Shown here: one piece after another, positions 1-10,549 of the stretch
Layout: every line of letters begins with the position of its first letter
Numbering within the stretch: the stretch's first letter is position 1
Assembly (NCBI GenBank): GCA_002897115.2
Contig: BCIH01000008.1
Coordinates: 1,086,945-1,150,944 of the forward strand
Direction: 5' to 3'
Length of the DNA stretch: 64,000 nucleotides
Source of the DNA: Prototheca cutis
Taxonomy: Eukaryota > Chlorophyta > Trebouxiophyceae > Chlorellales > Chlorellaceae
Position numbers and translations under genes: made by a program
The notes under the pieces: model-generated
What the model saw: the letters and a program-made list of their open reading frames with translations, nothing else
Databases searched by the model: none
Told to the model about the DNA's origin: nothing

Positions 1-1
1 G

Positions 2-577
2 GCCTGCACTGTGGCAGACTTCTTGGCGTACCTGCGCGTGTTCGGCCAAGTCGAGGCGACGCTCAGCAAGCACTATGCCAAGCCCATCTTCCGGAAGCTC
101 CGTCTTTGGGCGTACATTTACCGGCAAAAGGCCTACGCGGCGGCCATCGCGCGCCTGCGCAAGTTTGCGAACGGCGCGACGCTGGTCGTCGGCGACTGCT
201 CGCCGGGCCCGGCACGCTACCACGAGCCGATGCCACACGTCGGGCTGCTGCGGGCGCTGGTCAAGGCGGGGTTCAACGTCGTGCTCATCGACGAGTTCCG
301 CACCTCCAAGCGCTGCCCGGCCTGCNAACACGAGGAGTGCACGGTGGAGACGTTCCTCCGCGTGCCCAACCCACGCCCGTACCGCAGGGAGCAGACGCCC
401 GACGTGGTGTGCCACGGGCTGCTGCGCTGCACCAACGAGAAGTGCCGCCCCCCGAACGGCGAGCATCGTCTCTGGAACAGAGACTTGATGGCGTGTCTNA
501 ACATGAGGCACATCGTGGAGCAGCTGCGGAAGACCGGCAAGCGGCCGGACCGCTTCCAGCACCCAGCGCCGCAGTAA
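2..577 (+). CDS. Fanzor-like RNA-guided nuclease, C-terminal 191 residues (partial)
   Basis: The frame is open from base 2 to the TAA at 575-577; the N-terminus is outside the window. Visible motifs are GD in VVGDCS, then LIDEFRTSKRCPAC, which carries the RuvC-II glutamate and the first half of a zinc ribbon. The second cysteine pair follows in RCTNEKC, then WNRDLMAC with the RuvC-III aspartate. This order (DEF-TS-C-x2-C ... C-x4-C ... NRD-x2-A) is the hallmark of TnpB/Fanzor nucleases, and eukaryotic hosts carry the Fanzor branch. Known Fanzors are guided by an RNA encoded at the 3' end of the element. All zinc-ribbon cysteines are present here, unlike copy 2. Ambiguous bases at 326 and 499 leave two residues unread. 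The assignment to Fanzor1 rather than Fanzor2 is an inference. Confidence 0.8.
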   Translation, partial: ACTVADFLAYLRVFGQVEATLSKHYAKPIFRKLRLWAYIYRQKAYAAAIARLRKFANGATLVVGDCSPGPARYHEPMPHVGLLRALVKAGFNVVLIDEFRTSKRCPACXHEECTVETFLRVPNPRPYRREQTPDVVCHGLLRCTNEKCRPPNGEHRLWNRDLMACXNMRHIVEQLRKTGKRPDRFQHPAPQ

Positions 578-815
578 AATCCATCCTGGAAGGTTATAGC
601 CTTCCAACGGGGGTGGGAACTCCCGGGGCTCCTTCCCTTCCCCAAAAAGGGAAAGCAGCCCCGGAGGTGGTCCATCATTAAGATGGTCATCCACCTTCCT
701 ATTGCCATGCAAAGAGTGTGAAAATTTGCGGCCATCAGTGATGCCCAGCAACCCCCGGGGTGATGTGACGCTGTTGCCGGCTGAGCTGGTTGCATTATTT
801 TTGCCCTGCATGGTA
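578..815 (+). ncRNA. Structured Fanzor 3' tail, candidate guide (omega/f) RNA region, copy 1
   Basis: This is non-coding sequence between the nuclease stop and the inferred element end, conserved with copy 2. It contains a perfect 6-bp hairpin (588-593 with 600-605), a composite hairpin (625-630 with 657-662, inner arm 633-639 with 647-653), and a short hairpin (672-676 with 682-686) that is identical in both copies. In characterised Fanzor and TnpB loci the guide RNA scaffold occupies exactly this place and reads out across the right end. Whether this segment is transcribed as such is inference. Confidence 0.5.
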
Positions 816-1076
816 TGGAGGCACCACCCAGCTGGCTGGAAATGGGTTGGACTCTGGAACCTGATGCAGCGCCCGTTCTGGCCCGTGCCAGGACAGCTTG
901 CTCCACCACACGACCCTGCTAGGCTCCTGTCACAAGCAAGATGCGCGGGCGTGCGGAACGGCAAGGCAGATTGAATGAAAGGGAATGAAATGGCATGGAT
1001 GTCTGCGCCTGTGAGGGGCCCCCCAGCGGCATCGTCCTTGGTACACCCGCCTGGCCAGGGCCAAAGCCGGGCCACG
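816..1076. other. Intergenic, no feature seen
   Basis: This spacer lies between the element end at 815 and the stop codon of the minus-strand membrane-protein gene at 1077. It probably holds the 3' UTR of that gene. No other structure was recognised. Confidence 0.5.
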
Positions 1077-3039
1077 TCATGCGGGCAGGTTGCTGACCTT
1101 CCTGGCCGTCTGGCCCGGCACGACCTCGATCTTGCTCTGCTTGGTGCGCACGGCCGCCACCCACTCGTCAGTGGAGGGGTCCCTGCCTGTGAGCAGCGGG
1201 TCGGACTGCCGCGGCGCATCGGGGGCGTGCGAGTCTGCGCCGCCCCGCACCCGCTGCTGCGACCGGGACCTGCAGTGTGGTGATTGCGTGCTGGTTGTTT
1301 GCAAGGTGAGGCATTATCTTCTTGTTTGGAATCGTCAAACGAAACCGAAGCAGAGCAACTACTCGACCACACATACGCACCAGCCCACGATGAAGACCAG
1401 GGCGGCCAGGAGGCAGCACAGCGCCACGCCGGCCACGACCCCCCACCACCGGGCGTCCAGCTGGTCGGAGCTCCCATGGACATTGTGTGGCACCTGAAAA
1501 TGCAGGAGGAAACAGTGAGTGTGAGAGTTTACGTTGGAAAGGGCATCGCCCCAGGGCCCACTGCCTCCCAAGCAGCAAAGCAAAAAAAAATCTCGCCTGG
1601 GTGCGCGCGGCATCCTGCAGGGGTGCCACGATGATATCCGCAGCGTGCTGACGTGGGATGGTGGGTGGCTTATCGGCCGGGTCGGTAATTTCGCGTGTCT
1701 CGCCCTGCTCGCTACCGCGCTGTGGCCCAAAGATGGCAAACTGCGGCAGCTCCGCGACCGTGTCCTCGTCGCTAGAGTCGTTGGTGGGGTTGTCTAGCAC
1801 GACGGCGATGACGTCCTCCGCTGCCGGAGCAGCGCTACCAGGATCTGGGCCGGTGCGGACAACAGGGTTGATAATCACGGGCTCCATAGCCACGATGGAG
1901 CTCAGGTCGGCGCCATATCGGTCCAGGATCGAGTCAAACACAGCGGCCAAGTCATCGTCTCCCATCCTGGAAATGGGGTGTGTGGTGCTAGTGGTGAATA
2001 CGTGGTGGCGGTGAATTGGTGGCGAAGGAAGGCACTGTGCTGCTTGGTAGTGGAAATGTGCATGTATTGCTATCATTCCGGTGGCCCCAGACAACCCACG
2101 CCAGGGGTCGACTTTTCACTCCATTCCCCAGCAGTCAAACTGACACACCCGGCCAGCTGGTCCAGCCCGCTGCTGCCGCCCCATGGGTTGAAGCTGTCAT
2201 CGTCCTCGTCGTCATCAGGGTCAATGTACCTGGAAGCAAGGCCAGCGATAGCAGCAGCAGCATTGTGAATGCGGCAGCCTCGCCCGAGTGGCAAGCACTT
2301 GTTACATATGCCGCTGGACGCAGCCCCGCCAAACCCCCCGGGTCACGGCTGGGACATGGCCAGAGGTCGCCTGTCCTGTTTGAACAACATCGCATCAACA
2401 GAGACATAGCAACACGGCATGATACATTCGCACCAACAGCGCACACCAACACCCCTCATCCCACCGACCGGTAGTTGTCGAGGCTGGCAACGGTGATGAC
2501 CTGGAAGCCTGAGAGCTCGGGCATCTGGAAGAAATCATCCTCTGCAGACTTCAGCTTGCGTCCCGTCTGTACACTCGTGTCTGACAGCAGAGAGGACAAG
2601 GTGTCGTTCAGGGAGGTCAGGATCATTCCCGCCATGGCGTTGGTTGTGGCATCCACGGCCTGCGCTGTGGGCAGCCCCTTGGGACCCTCTCCAGCCGCGC
2701 CGAATATTTGCTGCAGGCCGTATGCCAGTTCCTGCAGCGTGTCCTGCGCTTCCAGTGCCAAAAGGTTGATTGGAATCTTGGCGAATTTGCTATAAGTCGC
2801 CGATGCCGCTGACAGCACCTCCTGCGAAGCGATGGGCGGGTGGGTGGTCGGGATGTGCTGCGCACACACGACTCGTCCGGGTTGTTGGGCCGGCAGGCGG
2901 CACATGCCACCAGCTCCCAGTCCCTGCCACACGGCGCCTAAATAAAACCCAGAAAACATACTTCTGGAGATGGTTCATTGCCCGCTAGTGCTCCATGCAG
3001 CAGCAGTGTGGCCGCGAGAAAGAGCGCGGCGAGGCGCAT
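1077..3039 (-). CDS. Predicted type I transmembrane protein, function unknown (6 exons)
   Basis: Exons 3039-2962, 2821-2469, 2229-2149, 1966-1630, 1493-1381 and 1269-1077 join in phase to give 384 residues. The start encodes a clear signal peptide (MRLAALFLAATLLLHGALAG). A lumenal or extracellular region of about 270 residues follows, including an acidic run (DPDDDEDDD). A single membrane helix (WWGVVAGVALCCLLAALVF, about residues 299-318) leads to a basic C-terminal tail of about 65 residues (TKQSKIEVVPGQTARK). The predicted topology is outside-in with a cytosolic tail. I recognise no domain. The clean phase agreement across all five introns makes the model convincing although the family is unknown. 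It could be a secretory-pathway or plasma-membrane receptor-like or cargo protein. Confidence 0.7.
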
Positions 3040-4931
3040 GGTGTTTCGGAGGCTCGGTCCTGTCACTCCTGGACCATCACACAGAGTACGAAGATGCTGA
3101 GTGGAAGGCAATATGTGATGGCCGCCAAAGATGTCGTGTAAATCATTACAAGCGTTATGGGACCCACCACAACGCAACTTGGTAACCTCCGGGATTGTTG
3201 TGCCTCGGGAATTGCAGGGGCGATCGGAGGTTTCACCAAACCGAGTTGTCGCATTTCCCCGGCGCACTTTCTTTTTGCGGTGATTCCAATTTCCAAACAG
3301 AACAGGCGGGGCTGTCTGCCGGCGGAGGTGCCCAAACCCACACATAATCAACGTGTATTCAACGCCGCGCAATTACCAAAATATTTTTATCATCAAATCG
3401 CTTGTATCGCCGTGCAAGAAGAGCGATTCTGCTGTGTCGTGTGCCTGCAGCACAAGCCTTGAGGATTTTCTAGGACAGTGCAAGCCCACGTTGGCGCTGT
3501 TGGTGTGCCCTTGAGCGGCACTAGTCCGTAAACCACATCACAATCTCCGTGAATATGGAGACAGTTGTCAAGCGACGTGATGATATGAGATTGTTAGGAT
3601 TCCGCTTGCGCTTCTCAAGCACTGCCTCACTGGAGAGCCGGCGTGGGGCGAGGTGCTGCGGTCAGCATCCAGCCGGACATTCAGGTGCAGGTATTATGAT
3701 CTGTACATGTGACAGTCCTGAAGTATGGAGGGAAGTGGATGGATGGGGCTGGGCATGATGCCATGGCGGCTGTCATGCGGGAGGATCCCATCTGCCACCT
3801 GCTCAGCGGGAGTTGGAGCCGGACGGAGGCGCTTCGGAACGTGAGACAGAAAGGGCCAAGGGTCCCACGGTGAGATGGCCCATCGGCGCAACTCAAGGCG
3901 GCTCTGCATGGCCCATTGGCAGTGATTATACAGGACACAGTGTCCGCCTTCAAGAGCAGCTTGGTCTGCCCTGGCCTGGGAGGCCGGGGGGTGCCGGTCG
4001 AGGCGCAAGGGGTCGGAGGACCCACGGCACGCGCTCGCAGCGGCGAATGGGCAGAGATAGCAACGGATACGTACTAATCGATCATATTAACCTGGTGCGG
4101 CACTGGCGGCAAAGGGAGTGACTCCTGCGCAGAACGGAGACTGGGGCGCCTGGCACCTAGATATCTCCGCAGTCTGAGGTGAGCGCAGGGGATTCCTCTG
4201 CGGCAGGTCCCGGCCCCGTAAGCACAAGGCGTCAATTCCGTTTCGACAGCGCCATTGAGATATATGGATCTGATCTATACCATTCAACTGTATTCATGCT
4301 GCCGAAACATGGGCAATTTTGCGCCGGGAAGCTGGAGTTCCCATGAGCCCCAGATGGCAGGCATGACAGTCTCCACAAGGCTTGCACGCATCTAGACAGC
4401 CGCAGCATCGATAGATTCAAGCCCACAACACGTTGGCATTGCGAGAAAATGCCATCACCGTCACCTACCCCAGGACAGTAAGGTTGGGCCGCCTGTCCAG
4501 ACTCCCTGCAGACAGCATTTCTGCCCAAATACCGCTGATAGAAGAGTGGGAGATCAAATAGATGCCGATGGAAGGCAGATCAGAGGCTTTACGGGCACCT
4601 GCTGCGTCTGACTGCCATGCTGATGGCAGCTGGGCATCACAGCGCACGATTGCTGCCAGCTGACAATGGCATTCTTTGGAGCCAACAAGAAAGCATTTTG
4701 GTGATGTGAACAATGGTAATGATGCACAGTGGGGCGATGGTGAGCACGTGCTTGCACTTCATTTTTGGGTACAGATGTCCTGGCCACATCATGCTGTGCG
4801 TGCCCGGGGGGGCCGTCCCGGGTGTTCTCCCCTGCCCACCCTCCCGCTTCGGCGAACAAAAGGCGATGGCGGGCTCCTGCTCGGCCTGGTTTTGAGGCGG
4901 CTCCTGATGGCGTGGTAGCGTTCTTGCCACC
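3040..4931. other. Intergenic, no gene recognised
   Basis: The spacer lies between the divergently transcribed membrane-protein gene (starts 3039, minus) and the RBM45-like gene (starts 4932, plus), so both promoters should be in it. The first kilobase is visibly richer in A/T than the genes. The open frames here lack recognisable domains and none is convincing. Confidence 0.5.
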
Positions 4932-7900
4932 ATGTCCCTGGACATTGATGACCCACCCAACTCTCGCCTCTTTGTTGTCGCCGGGCGGTCCACCAGCGTG
5001 AGCAGCGGGGCACCCTGCCTTGCCCGCCCTGGCCTCGATGCTGGCCTGTACCCACACACCCTCCCATTCGTACTGCAGGCTGAGTTCCTAAGGGATGTGT
5101 TTGAGCAGTTTGGCACGGTGTCATTCGTCAAGTACCTCCGTGACAAGGGTGAGGAACCCGGGGGTCACTACGCCGACCCTTGTTGCCGCTGTGCCGTACA
5201 TTGCCAAGGACTTTAGCCGTCTGAATGCATCATGATGGTTGGTTTTGTGATTGATACCGCCTCGTGCTTGGTCGTCAGTGCCCCCCGCCGGCGAGCGCGA
5301 TCAGGGTGGTCATGCCCCGCCTCCTCCGCCCCGTGGCACCCGCGATGGCATGCCGTCGCGCCCGTCGGGCGGACATGGCGTGGCGGCATGTCTTGGGTCT
5401 CGGGTCGGGGCCCAAGCGGGCCGTGGGGGCCCGGCATGAGCTTCGTAATCGGGTCCTGACGTGTTGCGTCTCAACCCCGAACCCACCTTCCTCCTCAGGT
5501 GTGGCCTATGTCAAGTACGACCGTGCGTCATCTGCGGCTCTGGCGATAGAGACGTTGCATGAAGTAACATTGAACGATGGCAGAGGACCACGTTTAAAGG
5601 TTATTCTGGCCGACTCCCCACACATGAGGTGAGAGGGACACCAGAACATGGGCAGTCGTTGCAGCTGTGCGGCGGCGCCGCGCGCCAGCAAACCCACAAT
5701 ATTTGTTGGGCTGGCGGGTGGACTTGGGCTGCCTGCACCACTGATCTGGACTGTGCACATCCCATGTCTCATTGCATGCTGGTCTGGCCATGCCCAATGC
5801 ATGCTGGCTCATGTCCCCCTTGAGTCGTTGTTAGCCGGCTTAGAAGCTGGTACGGACCGGGGGGACCCCTCTGCCAGGTGGCGGCCATGCCTGTCGCCAA
5901 AGCCCTGGCTGCTGTTGCCCGGCACTTTGCATTCTTTTCTTGATTGTGTCCTTTTTTGTTTCTTTATTGTCCGTTGGAACGTACACCTTGCTTTCCAAGC
6001 AATTGGGCGATACATCCCATGCCCCGTGTGTGTGACGTCGGCCCTTCCCCGGTGGCGCTCTGGGGTCGCCAGACTACACCTGACAGGTGCCCCCTATGTC
6101 AGTCCCCTTTGAGTAACGTTCCCTCCCATACATGCAACGCAATGTACACTTGGCCATTGGTCCAGCCCAGCCGGGCCGACGTGCTCTTGCCGGCGACCGT
6201 TGGCACCCTGCCACGCCTCGCACTACAAACATCCTGAACTCATGTCCACCTTGCACACAGGAATCTTGGCACAGGCATTGCGATGCTGGGCGTCCCTCGG
6301 CCACGCGAGGACGCGGCTGTGGACCCCGACAACCTGCCGCCTCGGTCGCGGTTGTTCCTGGTTGTGCCCAAGAGCGCCGAGGGCTCCGCGATCGAGGCGC
6401 ACATGGCCCGGTTCCCCGGCCTCCAGTACTGCAAGACGGACCTGGTCGCATCCAAGGGCATCGCGTTTGCCAAGTACACGCGTGCATCGTCGGCCGCGGC
6501 GGCCATGGAGGCCGTGCAGGCGACGGGCACGGTGGCCGGGTACCGCGTCAAGATCATGCTGGCCGAGCCCAAGGTCCGGCGGTCGCCCAGCGCGGGCGTG
6601 CTGGCGGGCCCGGGCGTGCTGGCAGGGCCGGGCACGAGCGTGTCGGGGTTGGCCCCCCAGCTGGGCGCGAGCGGGCTGATGCAGCAGGGGCAGGGCCACG
6701 GCGCGCGTGCCGCAGCGCTATCGGCGCTGCTGTTCGCCGGCGGCGCCGGTGCGGGCGATGCAACTGCTGGCGCGGCATTGGGGTACGATCAGCTCCTTGC
6801 CGCGGGCGGGCTGCCCGGTGGCGTGCTGCCCGGGCTCCTGGGCGGCACTGCGGAACCGGGTGCGAGTCTGGGCGTTCCAGGCGCGGGTCCCGTCGCGGGC
6901 GCGGCGGGGTTTGCCTCGCCGGGTCCCTTTGACCTGAGCTTTGGCATGATGGGGCTCTTTGGTAATAGTCCGGGTGCTGCGGCGACTACAGCGCATGGCG
7001 CCGACGCGGCAGCTGTGGCCGCGGCCATGGGCATGGGAAGCATGGCCGGCTTTTCTGCAAACACCCCCGTTGCGGTCGCGGCGCCGACGCCCTCTTCCTC
7101 GGGCAGCGCGGGCGCGGGGTTCCTGAGCCCTCTGACGCCTTCGTTGTCTCCCGCTGCACCAAATGCTTCGACCACCGCGGCGGCGACGGCCGCTGCGGCT
7201 GCTTCGGCGCTCAACCGCCACCGTCTGTTTGTTGTCCTGCACAAGAGCGTGGGCGAGGAGACGGCAGCGTGCCTGTTCCGCGCCTTCCCCGGCATGGAGT
7301 ACTGCGATTTGAAACGCGAGCGCGGCACGGGGCGCTCCAAGGGCTATGCCTACGTCAAGTATGCGGGCGCCGAGGGCGCGGCCGCGGCCGTCGCCGCGCT
7401 GCACGGCGCCGAGTTCCCGCCCGGGTCGGGGTGCCGCATGAAGGTCATGTACGCCGAACCGGCCATGCACCGTGTGCGGTCGGGGTCTGTCGACTCGTCC
7501 TCGGCCGACACGGGCACGCAGTTTTGCCTGCCCGACGAGCACCGGACAGCGGGAATGATGGTTTCGGATGACAAGGGCGTCAGCGTTGGTGGTGTGGGCG
7601 GGGCGTCGGCGACGCCGACGTCGGCCACGCCGCCGCGCGGCGATGGAGCGGCCGCCGGCGACCAGGCCGGCGCTCGTCATCATGGAGGACACCCGCCGGC
7701 GCGGTCGGTGAGCCCGCCCAGCCCCCAGTTGGAACCTGGGGCCTACGCGCTGGCCACCCCCGCGCCGGCGCCGCGGCCCATGGCGGCGCTCGATGCAGCA
7801 GCCGACGGCGCCGCCGTTGCCCACCGCGCGCCGCTGGGGTCGCCGCTGCCCGGGTGGGACGCGGCGTGCGCGCTGGGTTGCGGCGACGGCCTGGGGCCCG

Positions 7901-8652
7901 CGCCGGGCTCGGCGGCCTCGGCGACCGAGCCCGCGGGCGAGCACGTCGGCGCGGCGCGCCTGCGTGCGCTGTCCTCCCCCAGTCTTTTGTCGGCTGGCAC
8001 GCCTGACCTGCTGGGTTCGCGCCTGGCCGGGTTTTGCTTGGATGACGTCGATTGTGCCCGCTGCGGCCCTGCAGCGGGGACGCCCTCGTCGCTGCTGTCT
8101 TCGTCGTCCACGGCCGTGGGCGCTGCGTTGAGCGACGGCGGCTACCACCCGCAGCACCGCGGCGGGGTCGTCGGCATGGCGGCGGCGCCGCATCAACAGC
8201 AGCAGCAGCACCAGACGGCAAAGAACGACGGCGCAGCCACGCCGCAGAGCGCCCCGGCGCTATCGGCTTCGCTGCCGGGGTCGTGGCACGACCTGAGCCT
8301 GGCCGCGGCGGCGGGGAATGGAAGCATGAGGGGCAACGGTCTGGCGTCGCCGCTCCTTCCTGTCGCCATCCCAGCTGCTCCTCCCACGAACACTTCCGAC
8401 AGCGACGACGGGACGCTGGTTTACTCGGCGCTGACGCGTCCCCTGCCGGACTTTGCGCTGAGCCACGTGTTTTCGCAGTGCGGTCCCGTTGAGTTCGTGC
8501 GCATGCTTGGCGACGATCGGCTGGCGCTGGTCAAGTACCGCGACGCAGCTTCGGCGCGGCGCGCCGTCGCGCTGCTGCACGGCACGCAGGTCCTGGGAGA
8601 GGTGCTCAGCGTGTGCGCGGGGCCGCCCACGGGGGTCGGCGCATCCGCCTGA
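4932..8652 (+). CDS. RBM45-like RNA-binding protein with four RRMs
   Basis: Exons 4932-4997, 5079-5148, 5499-5628 and 6261-8652 join in phase to 885 residues. RRM1 (about 11-88) is spread over the first three exons and opens with DDPPNSRLFVV, very like the start of animal RBM45. RRM2 (about 118-190) has RNP1 SKGIAFAKY, RRM3 (about 408-490) has SKGYAYVKY, and RRM4 is at about 807-878. Long Ala/Gly/Pro/Ser-rich linkers separate RRM2, RRM3 and RRM4, and a poly-Gln stretch lies near residue 740. RBM45 is a nuclear RNA-binding protein linked to RNA processing in animals; a similar role here is inference. Much of the large last exon is also open on the opposite strand, but that frame is Arg-rich nonsense. 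Confidence 0.85.
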
Positions 8653-9580
8653 GCATGGTTGGTCGATTGGAGGAGGGGGTGTGGGGGACTTGCGGTGGAC
8701 CGGGGGACCTGAGGGCCATCGTCCCGTGTTTTCGTGGGCTTGCTCGTCGAGAGGACGAGCGTGGGCCGGAGCCACGTTCATTGCTGGTTCGCCAGTTCCA
8801 GCCCGCCCGCCCCCCTGCCACACCCATGACTCCCCCCCCCAACCCTGCACACACATGCCTGAGAAATGCGATAGAACATCTTCCCTTTTTAGCCCCAGGC
8901 GGTGTTGGTGGCGGCACACCACGTCCCACCACTAACACCGCCTGCGGGAGCAGCAGCAAAAGAGCAGCAGAGTGTTACGTGCCCGTTCCTGCGACTGTCC
9001 TTGTTCTGTCATGTCGGAAAGAAACCCTCGCCAGTGCCATGCCCCTTCCCTCCACCGTGAGTGCGCATGTCCCTCGTCCGAGTGACAGGGCAGCCCCCGT
9101 CCCCGGCACACAACTGCTGACGTCCCAGAGAATGCTCGGCGGCCCCTTGCCCGTGCAAAGGGGGGAGGAGCCGCTGGTTTGACGCTTGGTTTGATTTGCC
9201 TGTGGCCCACACATCCCTTTCCCTTTGAGCCGGCATCGTCTGCTCAAGCCCCTGGCAAGGACAGGTTGTGAGCGTCGTGAGGGTGAGGATGGCACACGGT
9301 GCAGTTCTTGGTTCAAGAGGGTAGTACCCTGGTCGATATGTGTGGGTGGGGGTAGGGGTGGTCCATCTCAAGGGCTGGTGCTCTATCAGTGGGTGGGTGG
9401 GTGGGGACGTAGCAGCTCCGCTTCATCCACACACACACAAATCTCCTACCCAAACCATCGCCTGGGCGAGCGCATTGCATGTCCAGGGGGGGGGGGGGGA
9501 AGCCACGCCTTCAGAGCATGGCCATTTGCAAATCAACGGCAATCATAGGAAAATCTGTGTGATTGAAAACGCGTGTCGGC
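8653..9580. other. Intergenic with a G15 run; no gene seen
   Basis: This contains the 3' flank of the RBM45-like gene and the promoter of the plastid S17 gene. A run of 15 G lies at about 9486-9500. No coding or RNA feature was recognised. Confidence 0.5.
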
Positions 9581-9955
9581 ATGCCGTGCGCGAGCCTGGT
9601 CCCCACGGGGAGGCATTCCGTGCCGGGGGCGTTCACGACCCGCCAGCCTTCAGCGCCGAGGCTGTCGGTGGTGTCGGTGACCCGGCTGGACATCCAGGCC
9701 GTGCAAAAGTTCACGGGCAAGGTTGTCTCCACGGCCCCCGCCAAGACGGCGGTGGTGGCGGTGGACAGGTGGCGCCAGCACCCCGTCTACAAGAAGCGCC
9801 TAAAGTCCACCAAGAAGTACATGGCCCATGACGAGGAGGAGGCCAGCAAGGTGGGCGACGTGGTGCAGATCACGGCGTGCAGGCCTCTCAGCGCTCGCAA
9901 GCACTTCACGGTGACCAAGATCGTGACGCCTGCCAAGGAGCCCAAGGAGGAGTGA
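9581..9955 (+). CDS. RPS17: Plastid 30S ribosomal protein uS17c precursor
   Basis: A single exon of 124 residues. The first ATG in frame is at 9581; an upstream TTG at 9563 is not a likely start. The N-terminal 40 or so residues (MPCASLVPTGRHS, rich in Ser, Arg and Ala and poor in acids) look like a chloroplast transit peptide. The rest is the uS17 OB fold: KTAVVAVDRWRQHPVYKKR, then TKKYMAHDEE and VGDVVQITACRPLS. uS17 binds 16S rRNA early in small-subunit assembly. The GDVV-I--CRPLS motif is typical of bacterial and plastid S17, so this is the nuclear-encoded plastid form. Confidence 0.93.
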   Translation: MPCASLVPTGRHSVPGAFTTRQPSAPRLSVVSVTRLDIQAVQKFTGKVVSTAPAKTAVVAVDRWRQHPVYKKRLKSTKKYMAHDEEEASKVGDVVQITACRPLSARKHFTVTKIVTPAKEPKEE

Positions 9956-10549
9956 ATGCCGCCAGTGGCGGCAGGCGGACGGTCGTCAAAGCCCATGCTG
10001 CGCCGCCATCTCCACCCCGCGCTCTGCTGCAACAGAAGACTTGATATTGCAGCTCATGAAACTATGTACGATGTCCCACGTGTACTACTTCCTTGCTTGC
10101 TCCGCATTTTGTTCCCGGCTGTGTGGTGACCCCATGCTCCTTTGGCCGTCCTGTCCACCGTGCCTTGTTGCTGCGGCCCTCCCGCCCCCCGCGCTTGCCA
10201 GCTCCCCCCGAGGCAGCGGTTCTCCTTCTTTTCTCCTCCCACACCCACTTTGTGACACGCCAATCAATGGCAACAGATATGTCCAGTGTCGTAGACTATG
10301 GTCGAGAAAGTCTAGGCACATGCCCCACCCTGAACGGGTGGCCGCATGAACGTTGGCAGCTCAGAAGAGACAGGTGGGCACACAATGGTGGAGTGCACCC
10401 TAACCCAAAAGGGCACGACCATGCGTGAGCAAGGGGTGTACCAGGTCAGACGCGCAGGAGCAGCGGGAGGATTCTAAGAGAACCTGCACTCTTAGAGCCA
10501 TCCAATGGACCCAGCACAGGCTCCTCCAAAACAAAACCATGCCCAGTTG
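9956..10549. other. Convergent intergenic region, no gene seen
   Basis: This lies between the 3' ends of the plastid S17 gene (plus) and the SAC1 gene (minus), so it should hold both 3' UTRs. No TGTAA motif was found close behind the S17 stop codon. Open frames are short and featureless. Confidence 0.5.

Larger units (their letters stand above)
1..815 (+). mobile_element. 3' part of a Fanzor (eukaryotic TnpB-like) element, copy 1
   Basis: This is the right-hand part of a mobile element cut by the window edge. It holds the C-terminal coding region of a Fanzor-like nuclease (ends 577) and a conserved 3' tail (578-815). Copy 2 lies inverted at 34856-36480. The two copies can be aligned through the coding region and tail up to the shared sequence CCCTGCATGGTA, which ends at 815 here and at 34856 there. 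Beyond that point they are unrelated, so 815 is the inferred right end of the element. The left end is outside the window, so target-site duplications and terminal repeats cannot be checked. Confidence 0.75.

Noticed and set aside
6718..8211. 497-codon minus-strand frame opposite the RBM45-like gene
   Set aside because: Arg-rich translation generated by the GC-rich sense gene; no domain and no start context.
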